DNA of 64,000 bases. Source: CAZDDI01 sp964504195 (lineage in GTDB: Bacteria > Chloroflexota > Anaerolineae > B4-G1 > SLSP01). The stretch spans positions 62,001-126,000 of the forward strand of contig CAZDDI010000004.1 in the NCBI GenBank assembly GCA_964504195.1, written 5' to 3'. Positions 53,780-61,644 of this stretch are shown here, piece by piece. Within the stretch, counting starts at the first letter, position 1, and every line of letters starts with the position of its first letter. The notes beneath the pieces were generated by a model. The model ran no database searches, was not told the DNA's origin, and saw only the letters and a list, made by a program, of their open reading frames with translations. Made by a program: the position numbers and the translations under genes.

Positions 53780-55483
53780 ATGGCTAAAAACCACGATCCC
53801 GAACTTGATCCACAATCGGATGCCTGGGAGGACGAAGAAGACGAAGACCTCCTGGACGATGATCCGCTGCTCGATGATGACGACGATCTCGAAACAGCCG
53901 TATTCGCAGCAGCGCTTGACGAAGACGATCCCGATTTAGAAGATGTCGTCACCGTGCAAATACAGGCCGCGCATAAAAGCGGCGGGCAACGGCGCACAGC
54001 AGAGAGCAAAGCCACGCGCGCCTGGGACGAGCAGGACGACGAAGACGAGTGGGACGACGACGAACCTTCCGGCAACGCTCTCGATCAAATCGAGGAAGAA
54101 TTTTCCGATGGGCTTGACGATCTGGTTGAAGACCCGGTGCGTATGTACTTGCGCGAAATCGGGCGCGTAGACCTGCTCGAACCCTACCAGGAAGTCTGGC
54201 TGTGCATCATCCGCGAGGCAGCCGCTCACCTGGCTGAAATCTACCGTACCCTCCAATCTGTCGAGCGGGACGAACCGGAGCAGGCCAGCCTGGAGCACCT
54301 CTTCGGTGAGGCTCGGCAATCCTGGAGCCATGCGATGCGCGCAGCACGCAATCATGCGCTCACAACACTGGAAGATCAGCAATTTCTTGAAGAAATCCGC
54401 CGCCAACAACACATCCTCATCACCAATACCGGCTCCATCCTGTACCAATCCATGGGCCCTAACCATTGGGGCGATGACCCACAATGGCGCCCGGTCATCA
54501 TCCGGCTATTGGAAGCGGCCACGTTCCTCTATTTGCTCCCACCGGGCTTGCTTGAACAGATCCAACAGCACATTGAAAAGCGCAAAACCTGGCCCCAAAC
54601 GCGCTCGCTACAGAAGTATTTACCCTCTGGCGCAGACATCCTGGCGTGGTGGCTACAGGTCGAAGTGATGGCCGCCGAAGCGCAGCAGATGCTTGTGCGC
54701 GCCAACCTGCGGCTGGTGGTCAACATCGCCAAGCGCTATGTCGGACGCGGCGTGTCATTCCTCGACCTGATTCAAGAGGGAAACATCGGGCTGTTGCGCG
54801 CCGTGGAAAAGTTCGATTTTACGCGGGGCTACAAGTTCTCCACCTACGCCACCTGGTGGATCCGCCAGGCCATCAGCCGCGCCATCGCCGACCAGGCGCG
54901 CACCATCCGCATCCCTGTCCACATGGTCGAAACGATCAACCGCCTGATGCGCATCCAACGGCAAATGATGCAACAGCTAGGGCGCGATCCCACGCTCGAT
55001 GAGCTGGCGCTGGAAATGAATCTGCTCGATACAGAGGATTCCAACGCCATCCTCGAAGCCCGCGCCACCGATACGCCTCTCTCGCCGCTGCTGGATCGCA
55101 AGTTGCGCCGGGCTATGACGAAGGTGCGCCGTATCATCAGCATCTCACAGGAACCGATGTCACTAGAAAGCCCCGTGGGCAACGAAGAAAACAGCGAGCT
55201 TTCTGATTTCATCGAAGACGAGAACCTGCCTGGCCCGATGGACGCGACTTCGACACAGATGTTGCGTGAGCAGTTGCAGAACATTCTGGGCGAGCTGGGT
55301 AAACGTGAACGCGAGGTGCTGGAAATGCGCTTCGGCCTCAAAAATGGACAGCCGCACACGCTGGAAGAGGTGGGACAGGCATTCAACGTCACCCGCGAGC
55401 GCATCCGCCAGATCGAATCGAAGGCGCTGCGCAAACTCCGCCATCCTGGCCGCAGCCGCAAACTCCGCGACTTCTTGATTTAG
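53780..55483 (+). CDS. rpoD: Primary-type RNA polymerase sigma factor (RpoD)
   Basis: The 567-residue protein has a long, very acidic N-terminus (residues 1-110, Asp/Glu runs in place of region 1.1) and then region 1.2 (DPVRMYLREIGRVDLL). A helical insert precedes region 2 (ANLRLVVNIAKRYVGRGVSFLDLIQEGNIGLLRAVEKFDFTRGYKFSTYATWWIRQAISRAI), followed by region 3 and region 4 (LGKREREVLEMRFGLKNGQPHTLEEVGQAFNVTRERIRQIESKALRKLRHP). These match group 1 sigma-70. It sits directly after dnaG. GAGGCGCC precedes the ATG. Confidence 0.94.
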   Translation: MAKNHDPELDPQSDAWEDEEDEDLLDDDPLLDDDDDLETAVFAAALDEDDPDLEDVVTVQIQAAHKSGGQRRTAESKATRAWDEQDDEDEWDDDEPSGNALDQIEEEFSDGLDDLVEDPVRMYLREIGRVDLLEPYQEVWLCIIREAAAHLAEIYRTLQSVERDEPEQASLEHLFGEARQSWSHAMRAARNHALTTLEDQQFLEEIRRQQHILITNTGSILYQSMGPNHWGDDPQWRPVIIRLLEAATFLYLLPPGLLEQIQQHIEKRKTWPQTRSLQKYLPSGADILAWWLQVEVMAAEAQQMLVRANLRLVVNIAKRYVGRGVSFLDLIQEGNIGLLRAVEKFDFTRGYKFSTYATWWIRQAISRAIADQARTIRIPVHMVETINRLMRIQRQMMQQLGRDPTLDELALEMNLLDTEDSNAILEARATDTPLSPLLDRKLRRAMTKVRRIISISQEPMSLESPVGNEENSELSDFIEDENLPGPMDATSTQMLREQLQNILGELGKREREVLEMRFGLKNGQPHTLEEVGQAFNVTRERIRQIESKALRKLRHPGRSRKLRDFLI

Positions 55484-55622
55484 GGCGTAAAAAACGAAAA
55501 GTAGCAACTTGAGAGCGCACTGAAATTCGCGTTACACGTGCCACGCAGATTTTTATTTTTGATTTGCTAATTCTCTGAGGAATTCCTCATTAACTGGCGT
55601 TCACCAGCGGTTGGATGAAAAT

Positions 55623-55649
55623 GTAAGACGGGTTGCCAACCCGTCTTAC
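55623..55649. repeat. Perfect palindrome GTAAGACGGGTTG
   Basis: GTAAGACGGGTTG and CAACCCGTCTTAC flank a single C. A degenerate copy is at 30250-30282. It lies in the 347-base gap 55484-55830, which holds no gene. Confidence 0.7.
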
Positions 55650-55675
55650 GACTGCTATTTTAAGAGGCGTGGTTA

Positions 55676-55769
55676 GGGCGAGGCAATCCGCGTTTCACCC
55701 AACTTGACTTAGCCCTTTGCCTATCCAGCGAGTCTGCCCATGTCGGGCCTGCCGCGGATTGCCTCGCCC
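55676..55769. repeat. Inverted repeat of 17 bp around 60 bases
   Basis: GGGCGAGGCAATCCGCG (55676-55692) and CGCGGATTGCCTCGCCC (55753-55769) are exact complements. Apparent reading frames across it are translations of the repeat. Confidence 0.7.
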
Positions 55770-55830
55770 GAACGTGTGGAGCAGAATGGTTAATTGTGAT
55801 TTGCTGATTTGAGATTTTCAGAGGAGGCCC

Positions 55831-56241
55831 ATGTTCGTACAAATCGAGATTCAATCCCGCAGCAAAGTTGATTTGATTGATGTCACCGCAGAAGTGCAAA
55901 AAGCCGTAGCAAAGAAAGAGGTATCCGAGGGGATTTGCTTTATCTTCTGCCCACACACCACCGCCGGTATCGTCCTCAACGAGAACTGGGATCCCACGGT
56001 GGAGCAAGATATAGCGATGGTACTGGATCGCATCGCACCGGAGAACCTGCCCTACCGCCACGCCGAACAAAACTCGCCCGGTCACATCAAATCGGTGCTG
56101 GTGGGTAGCGATCACTTCATTTTCATTGACAAGGGGCGGCTGAAGATGGGCAACTGGCAGGGAATCTTCCTGGCCGAGTTCGATGGCCCGCGCCGCCGTA
56201 CCCTCTGGATCAAGGTGGTCAGCGACGTTGCCAGCGGCTAA
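55831..56241 (+). CDS. YjbQ/UPF0047 family protein
   Basis: The 136-residue protein has the family motifs CPHTTAGIVLNENWD, HIKSVLVGSDHFIFIDKGRLKMGNWQGIFLAEFDGPRRR and a trimeric barrel-like length. Some members hydrolyse thiamine phosphate or act as secondary thiamine-phosphate synthase; the role here is not certain. GAGGAGGCCC precedes the ATG. The end overlaps the longest version of the next gene by 59 bases. Confidence 0.92.
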   Translation: MFVQIEIQSRSKVDLIDVTAEVQKAVAKKEVSEGICFIFCPHTTAGIVLNENWDPTVEQDIAMVLDRIAPENLPYRHAEQNSPGHIKSVLVGSDHFIFIDKGRLKMGNWQGIFLAEFDGPRRRTLWIKVVSDVASG

Positions 56242-58099
56242 CCGTGACGCCACCCCCATCCCCTGGGAACGCCTCGAACGGCTGCTGCATCACGTCCGCA
56301 AGCCGGGCCGCTATGTGGGCGGTGAGTACAATGCCGTCCGCAAGGATTGGGAGCGCACCCCCACGCGCGTCTGTCTGGCCTTCCCCGATGTGTACGATCT
56401 GGGCATGTCCAACTTCGCCCTCGCGCTGCTCTACGATGCGCTCAACCACCAACCGGACGTGCTAGCCGAGCGTGCATATTTGCCCGCGCCGGACATGATC
56501 GCCGCGTTGCGCGAGGCGGGCCTGCCGCTCTACAGCCTGGAAAGCTACCGCCCCGTCGCCGCCTTTGACCTGCTGGCAATCAGCGCCGCCTACGAGCAGC
56601 TCTACACCAACGCGCTGGAGCTGCTGGATTTGGCCGGGCTGCCGCTCTACAGCGCAGAACGCACCGAGCAACACCCGCTCGTCATCAGCGGCGGGCACGG
56701 CACATTCAATCCCGAACCCATCGCCGATTTTTTCGATGCGCTGGTCATTGGCGAAGGCGAAGCCGTCATCACCGAAATTACCGCGCTGTTGCCCCAGCTG
56801 CGCGATCTGCCGCGCGCGGAGCAGTTACACGCGCTGCTGGGCATCGCCGGGGTCTATGTGCCGCGCTTCTATCGCCCGGTCTACACCTCTACTGATTTGT
56901 TACAAGCCACCGAACCCACAGTCCCCGAAGCACCGCGCCGTGTGCTCAAGCGGATCATGGCGGAGCTGCCGCCTACGCCCATCCGCCAGCTCGTGCCCAA
57001 TGTCGAAATCGTCCATGACCGGGCGGTGGTGGAGATTCAACGCGGCTGCTCGCACGGCTGCCGCTTCTGCCAGGCCGGGACGATCACGCGCCCCATCCGC
57101 GAGCGGCCCTTCGCGCAAATCGTGGCTGAAATCGGCGCTATCAGTCAGGCAACCGGATACGAGGAAGCCGCGCTGCTCTCGCTCTCCACCGCCGATTATA
57201 GCGAAATTGCGCCCCTGCTGCGGGAATTGCAAAGCCGCTACGCTGCGCAGCACCTCTCCTTCTCGCTGCCCAGCCTGCGCATTGATGCGTTCTCGGTGGA
57301 GCTGGCCGAAGCGATGGCGCAGGGCCGCCGCTCCGGGTTCACCTTCGCCCCCGAAGCCGCCACAGACGCACTACGCCGCCGCATCAACAAGGATGTCACC
57401 ACCGACGCGCTGCTCCAAATCGCCGCCGATGTGTTCGAGCGGGGCTGGCGCACAGTGAAGCTGTACTTCATGCTGGGGCTGCCCGGCGAGACGGATGCGG
57501 ACATTGCCGCGATTGCCGACCTTGCGCATGACGTGCTGCGCATCGGGCGCACGCGCGGCGGGCGCAAGGTGGAAATCCATGTCAGCGTGAGCACGTTCGT
57601 GCCCAAGCCGCACACCGTCTTCCAGTGGGAACCGCTGGCCGATGAAGAGACCGTGCAGCGGCGGCAACAGCTGCTCAGCCGCGAGATTCGCGGGCGCACG
57701 CTGCGCCTCTCCTGGAACGACTACCGCGAATCGCTGCTGGAGGCGCTGCTGGCGCGGGGCGACCGCCGCCTGGCCCCGGTCATCGCGCGGGCGTGGGAGC
57801 TGGGCGCGCGCTTCGATGCCTGGGACGAGTGGCGTAACTTCGGCGCGTGGGAGCAGGCGTTCGCTGAGGCACAGCTCGATCTGAGCTACTACCTCTATCG
57901 CCGCCGCGCCGAGGACGAGGTTTTCCCCTGGGATCATCTTAACAGCGGCGTGGAGAAACGGTATTTGCTGCGCGATTATCACATCAGCCAGCGCGAGGAA
58001 TTCAGCGCCGATTGCCGCCTGGAATGTCACGGCTGCGGCATCCAGGGCTACTTCGGCGCAGAGGCGCAGGAGGGATGGCAATGTCCGACGCTCCGCTGA
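56183..58099 (+). CDS. TIGR03960-type radical SAM protein with B12-binding-like N-terminus
   Basis: The 638-residue protein has an N-terminal cobalamin-binding-like domain (FPDVYDLGMSNFALALLYDALN ... ISGGHGTFNPEPIADFFDALVIGEGE) and a radical SAM domain with CSHGCRFCQAG. It ends in a region with CRLECHGCGIQGYFG cysteines. The family is fused or paired with DUF2344, as here, and is thought to modify an RNA or protein; its substrate is unknown. The start is unsure: the ATG at 56183 overlaps the previous gene by 59 bases, while a TTG at 56228 has AAGGTGG upstream and would shorten it by 15 residues. Confidence 0.9.
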   Translation: MARAAVPSGSRWSATLPAANRDATPIPWERLERLLHHVRKPGRYVGGEYNAVRKDWERTPTRVCLAFPDVYDLGMSNFALALLYDALNHQPDVLAERAYLPAPDMIAALREAGLPLYSLESYRPVAAFDLLAISAAYEQLYTNALELLDLAGLPLYSAERTEQHPLVISGGHGTFNPEPIADFFDALVIGEGEAVITEITALLPQLRDLPRAEQLHALLGIAGVYVPRFYRPVYTSTDLLQATEPTVPEAPRRVLKRIMAELPPTPIRQLVPNVEIVHDRAVVEIQRGCSHGCRFCQAGTITRPIRERPFAQIVAEIGAISQATGYEEAALLSLSTADYSEIAPLLRELQSRYAAQHLSFSLPSLRIDAFSVELAEAMAQGRRSGFTFAPEAATDALRRRINKDVTTDALLQIAADVFERGWRTVKLYFMLGLPGETDADIAAIADLAHDVLRIGRTRGGRKVEIHVSVSTFVPKPHTVFQWEPLADEETVQRRQQLLSREIRGRTLRLSWNDYRESLLEALLARGDRRLAPVIARAWELGARFDAWDEWRNFGAWEQAFAEAQLDLSYYLYRRRAEDEVFPWDHLNSGVEKRYLLRDYHISQREEFSADCRLECHGCGIQGYFGAEAQEGWQCPTLR

Positions 58100-58803
58100 A
58101 CACTGAAGTCGCTGAGTACACTGAAAGAGATGAGCGCGCGCCCACACTGCGTTATCGGGTGACTTTTAGCAGCGGTGGGCCATTGGCGTTCCTTTCCGTG
58201 CTAGAGCTGGGCAAGGTCTGGGAGCGGAGCTTGCGACGGGCGGGTGCACCCTTGCGCTATTCGCAGGGCTTCAATCCACGCCCCAAAATCCAGTTTGCGT
58301 TACCCTTGCCCACCGGCTGCGGCGGCGAGGCGGAATGGCTCGATCTGTGGCTGGATGAATCCTGGGAACCGGCGCGTTTGCAGGCGGCGCTGGAGGGGTG
58401 TCTACCCACCGGATTGCGCGTGCGCGTGGTCGAGACCGTCCCCGAAGCCGAGCCGGGGCTGGCGGAGCGCGTCATCGCCGCTGAGTATACGCTGTGGCTG
58501 CACACCATCAGCGCAAGCGATGTGCAAGCCGCGATTGCCACACTATTGGCAACGGAGCGCGTGTTGCGCCCACGCCGGGGCAAATATCGCGGGCAAGACT
58601 ACGACTTGCGCCCGCTCATTGAGAGCCTGGAGCTCACGCCGGCCCCTGCACCCTGGGTGGGACTGGCGTTGCGCGGCACCGCGCTCCCCCGCGCCACCGG
58701 TCGCCCCGATGAAGTTGTGGATGCGCTGGGATTGGCGGCGTACTTGCAGCGTTGCACACGACAAAGGATTATCCTGAATAACTTCTCTACAGAAGACGAA
58801 TGA
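58081..58803 (+). CDS. DUF2344 (TIGR03936) partner protein
   Basis: The start at 58081 has GGAGGG 7 bases upstream and overlaps the TIGR03960 stop by 19 bases. The 240-residue protein has the DUF2344 features YRVTFSSGGPLAFLSVLELGKVWERSLRRAGAPLRYSQGFNPRPKIQFALPLPTG. It is always found with a TIGR03960 radical SAM gene, often fused, so the two act together. Function unknown. It is followed by a GAAACGTGA-family repeat. Confidence 0.9.
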   Translation: MSDAPLNTEVAEYTERDERAPTLRYRVTFSSGGPLAFLSVLELGKVWERSLRRAGAPLRYSQGFNPRPKIQFALPLPTGCGGEAEWLDLWLDESWEPARLQAALEGCLPTGLRVRVVETVPEAEPGLAERVIAAEYTLWLHTISASDVQAAIATLLATERVLRPRRGKYRGQDYDLRPLIESLELTPAPAPWVGLALRGTALPRATGRPDEVVDALGLAAYLQRCTRQRIILNNFSTEDE

Positions 58804-58834
58804 AACGTGAGGCGTAAATAAAAATCACGTTTCA
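58801..58834. repeat. GAAACGTGA-family inverted repeat
   Basis: TGAAACGTGA (58801-58810, including the stop codon) and TCACGTTTCA (58825-58834) form a 10-bp stem just before the AAAGGA ribosome site of the next gene. Confidence 0.7.
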
Positions 58835-58848
58835 CGAAAGGATACGCT

Positions 58849-59952
58849 ATGGTTCAAGACTTAACACTAACCCACCGGCGTCTCTCAGAATTATGGGCTG
58901 ACCCCACCATCCCCACCCTGCCTCTGGATGGTCGCCGCTATGTCATCTTCAGCGATTTGCATCTGGGGGATGGCAGCGGGGCGGATGATTTCGCGCCCAA
59001 CGCAGGGACACTGTACCACGCGCTGAACTATTATTACGCTGAAGGCTACACGGTGGTGTTGCTGGGCGACATCGAAGAGTTCTGGCAGTTCGAGCCATCC
59101 CATGTCGCCAAGCAGTACGCCGCACTGTACGCCCGGCTGCGGGCGTTTGGCAAGGAACGCCTTTGCCGCATCTACGGCAATCACGACATCGAATGGCGCG
59201 GCCTTAGCGACCCGCTGCGCGGGAGCAGCGCCTGCACTTACCACGCACCAGAGGCGCTACGGCTAACCGACCACGCAGATCGCACGCGCTTTTTCCTGGT
59301 GCATGGGCATCAAGGCGACCGCGTCTCGGATGCGGGTATCTGGTTCAGTCGCTTCTTCGTGCGCCTGTACGCGCCCATCGAGCCATACCTTAAGCGGCTA
59401 GGGCTTTTCCGCCATAGGGACGCGCCCCAGACGCCTATCGTCAAAAACTACGAGCGCATCTTTTATCGCTGGGCCAAGGCGCAGAATGTTTTGCTGATCT
59501 GTGGACACTCACATCGCGCCATTTTCGCCGCGCAAGCCTACGCGCAGCAGCTCCGCGACGAGATTGCCGCACTCGAAAGCCGCAAAACCGCTGCACCGCA
59601 GGTGCAGGCCGAGGTACACGCGCTGCAAGAGACGCTCAATGAGGAAATCCAGCGCGGGCGCGATATTACCCCGGTTGAAGCACCCCACATCGAGCCAGGC
59701 CCGTACTACTTCAACACCGGCTGCGGGCTATATCGCAACGGCATCACCGCGCTGGAAATTGCCGATGGAGATATGCGGCTGGTCAAGTGGACGCGCGGGA
59801 AAACAATCGCGCAACACACAATGAAGGGCATCGCTATTGCTCCAGGCATCATCCAACGGCTCACCTGGGGACGCGAAAAGTGGATCGCCCCCCAGCGCAA
59901 AATATATGAAGAAGCTTCGCTGGAAAGCCTGTTTGCGGCGATGAGGCCGTGA
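58849..59952 (+). CDS. Calcineurin-like metallophosphoesterase
   Basis: The 367-residue protein carries the phosphoesterase motifs DLHLGDGS, LLGDIEEFW, GNHDIEW, FFLVHGHQGD and CGHSH, covering the dinuclear metal site. A helical insert follows (about 220-260), then a C-terminal beta region. AAAGGATACGCT precedes the ATG. Relatives act on UDP-sugars, lipids or nucleotides; the substrate is unknown. The region after the stop has a degenerate repeat and then a MITE-like element. Confidence 0.88.
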   Translation: MVQDLTLTHRRLSELWADPTIPTLPLDGRRYVIFSDLHLGDGSGADDFAPNAGTLYHALNYYYAEGYTVVLLGDIEEFWQFEPSHVAKQYAALYARLRAFGKERLCRIYGNHDIEWRGLSDPLRGSSACTYHAPEALRLTDHADRTRFFLVHGHQGDRVSDAGIWFSRFFVRLYAPIEPYLKRLGLFRHRDAPQTPIVKNYERIFYRWAKAQNVLLICGHSHRAIFAAQAYAQQLRDEIAALESRKTAAPQVQAEVHALQETLNEEIQRGRDITPVEAPHIEPGPYYFNTGCGLYRNGITALEIADGDMRLVKWTRGKTIAQHTMKGIAIAPGIIQRLTWGREKWIAPQRKIYEEASLESLFAAMRP

Positions 59953-59999
59953 GGCGTAAAACGCAAAGAATTTTCTGGTCACGTTTCACGTCTTATCAT

Positions 60000-60196
60000 C
60001 AGGACTTACGCAAGTAGCGTACCCTGAGCCTGTCGAAGGGTACGTGCTAACCAAGACTCAGTAGTTCACGAAATGCTCCAAGGGGATCGCCAGATCCCCA
60101 TCCGGGGCTGGATCTGGCAATCCAGCCTGGGCAATCTATGATCTACCAAGACTCGCTGCCTTCGACAGGTTCAGGCACCGGGATTCCGTAAGCCCT
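60000..60196. mobile_element. MITE-like element with imperfect TIRs and ATCAT duplication
   Basis: The left end AGGACTTACGCAA (60001) pairs with the right end ATTCCGTAAGCCCT (60183-60196) with few mismatches. ATCAT lies at both flanks (59995-59999 and 60197-60201). Inside are two palindromes (CGTACCC...GGGTACG around CTGAGCCTGTCGAA, and GGATCGCCAGATCCCC...GGATCTGGCAATCC) and no gene. It occupies most of the 277-base gap 59953-60229. Confidence 0.65.
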
Positions 60197-60229
60197 ATCA
60201 TGTCAAAATCTACTTGTAGGAGATACACC

Positions 60230-60586
60230 ATGCCCACACCCGATTGGACGCGCGAGTTCCCCGGCGCGATGACGGTCTGCGACACTAAGGGGATCATCCT
60301 GGAGATGAATGAGAAGTCCATCGCCACGTTCGGCAACCGCGGCGGCGCGGAGCTGATCGGCAGCAATGTGCTGGATTGCCACCCCGAACCGGCGCGGAGC
60401 ACATTGCAGTCGTTGCTGGAGACCGGGCAAACGAATGCCTACACTATCGAAAAGAACGGCGTCCACAAGCTCATCTATCAAACGCCGTGGTACGAAGATG
60501 GCGTCTACCGGGGACTGGTGGAACTGTCGCTGGAGCTACCTCACCCCTTGCCCCACTTCGTGCGTGAGGCACAGGAGCCGGCATGA
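60230..60586 (+). CDS. Stand-alone PAS domain protein
   Basis: The start at 60230 (MPTPDWTREFPGAMTVCDTKGIILEMN) follows GGAGATACACC. The 118-residue protein is a single PAS domain (AMTVCDTKGIILEMNEKSIATFGNRGGAELIGSNVLDCHPEPARSTLQSLLETG) with the C-terminal YQTPWYEDGVYRGLVELSLELP strand pair. It has no output domain and could sense a small ligand and act on another protein. Its stop overlaps the GNAT gene start. Confidence 0.85.
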   Translation: MPTPDWTREFPGAMTVCDTKGIILEMNEKSIATFGNRGGAELIGSNVLDCHPEPARSTLQSLLETGQTNAYTIEKNGVHKLIYQTPWYEDGVYRGLVELSLELPHPLPHFVREAQEPA

Positions 60587-61203
60587 GTGCGCCCATCCCG
60601 TACCGCATCCATACCACCCGGCTGGTCATCCGCTGCTGGGAACCGCGCGATGCGCCCTGGCTCAAGGAAGCGATTGATGCCAGCCTCGACCACCTGCGCC
60701 CCTGGATGCCTTGGGCAGCGCATGAGCCACAGTCACTTGAGGCCAAGGTCAACCTGATCCGGCGCTTTCGCGGACAGTTCGATCTGGATCAGGATTACAT
60801 CTACGGCATCTTCGACCGTGACGAGACGCGCGTGCTGGGCGGAACAGGTTTGCACACGCGCACAGGAGAGCACGCGCGCGAGATTGGCTACTGGATTCGC
60901 AGCGACGCCATCAACCGGGGATATGCCACCGAAGTCACCGCGGCGCTCACACAAGTTGCGTTTGCGCTCCTGGGAATGCTGCGGGTGGAAATCCACTGCG
61001 ACCCGGAGAACGCGCGCAGCGCCGCCGTACCGCGCAAACTCGGCTATACGCACGAGGCGACCCGCCGCAAGACCTATCCCGGCGTCAACGATACATGGCG
61101 CGACACGATGATCTGGACGCTGCTGGCAGAGGAGTATCCTGGCAGTCCCGCTGCCGGGGTGGAGACCGAAGTTTTTGATGCGGGAGGAAACCAGATTCTA
61201 TAA
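60583..61203 (+). CDS. GNAT acetyltransferase, RimJ/RimL type
   Basis: The 206-residue protein overlaps the PAS gene stop (ATGA). It has the RimJ/RimL pattern TTRLVIRCWEPRDAPWLKEAI, GYWIRSDAINRGYATEVTAALTQVAFALLGMLRVEI and DPENARSAAVPRKLGYTHEATRR, with the acetyl-CoA loop. The substrate may be a protein N-terminus or a small amine. The C-terminal 25 residues extend past the usual end. The PAS gene and this gene are probably one transcript. Confidence 0.88.
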   Translation: MSAPIPYRIHTTRLVIRCWEPRDAPWLKEAIDASLDHLRPWMPWAAHEPQSLEAKVNLIRRFRGQFDLDQDYIYGIFDRDETRVLGGTGLHTRTGEHAREIGYWIRSDAINRGYATEVTAALTQVAFALLGMLRVEIHCDPENARSAAVPRKLGYTHEATRRKTYPGVNDTWRDTMIWTLLAEEYPGSPAAGVETEVFDAGGNQIL

Positions 61204-61241
61204 AACATTTCTCCTCCATCTTCGCTCACAGCAGCACGCCA

Positions 61242-61505
61242 GGGTATACAACAAATTATGGGATAAAGAACGATTCTTATCTGAAAAATACCTCTCTAAA
61301 CTTGTAGCTTGTCTCATTTTGAGAATCTTGCCCCTCCCCACGCCGCTATGCGGCGCGGGGAGGGGGAGAAAATAAGGGGAGTTTTAAGCGGCGGCTTCGC
61401 TGCCGCTCAAAACTCCCTCAAAAAAAATCCCCCCTTTCCCCCGCAAGCGGGGGAAAGGGGGGCAGGGGGATAGGGGAAAACTCCCCCATAATTTGTCCTA
61501 TACCC
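61242..61505. mobile_element. Non-autonomous element with TIRs, target duplication and three C/G-rich hairpins
   Basis: Ends are GGGTATA-CA-ACAAATTATGGG (left) and, on the other strand, GGGTATA-GG-ACAAATTATGGG (right), 19 of 21 matching. AGCACGC stands outside both ends (61233-61239 and 61506-61512), offset by two bases at the left. Inside are hairpins at 61331-61365, 61377-61417 (GGGAGTTTT ... AAAACTCCC around GCGGC/GCCGC) and 61429-61462 (perfect 16-bp C/G stem). It is the second copy of the three-hairpin element of 22876-23040. Confidence 0.65.
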
Positions 61506-61598
61506 AGCACGCTGCCTCCGGTTGGAGGGCGGCGTGCTATAATGTAAGGGTTTGTAAAAGATAACTGCAAGTACGTTACGCCAAAGAGTAAGAAAAAA

Positions 61599-61631
61599 AG
61601 ACCTGCCAGGTTTGGGAAACCTGGCAGGTCT
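61599..61631. terminator. ACCTGCCAGGTTT palindromic terminator
   Basis: AGACCTGCCAGGTTT and AAACCTGGCAGGTCT flank GGG, preceded by AAAAAAA. It ends the GH13 gene on the minus strand and faces the GNAT gene. Identical arms occur at 17203-17236. Confidence 0.8.
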
Positions 61632-61644
61632 GCGTTATTATAAG

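Noticed and set aside
55660..56259. Minus-strand open frame over the gap before yjbQ
   Set aside because: It runs across the palindromes and the antisense of yjbQ; no family resemblance or ribosome site.
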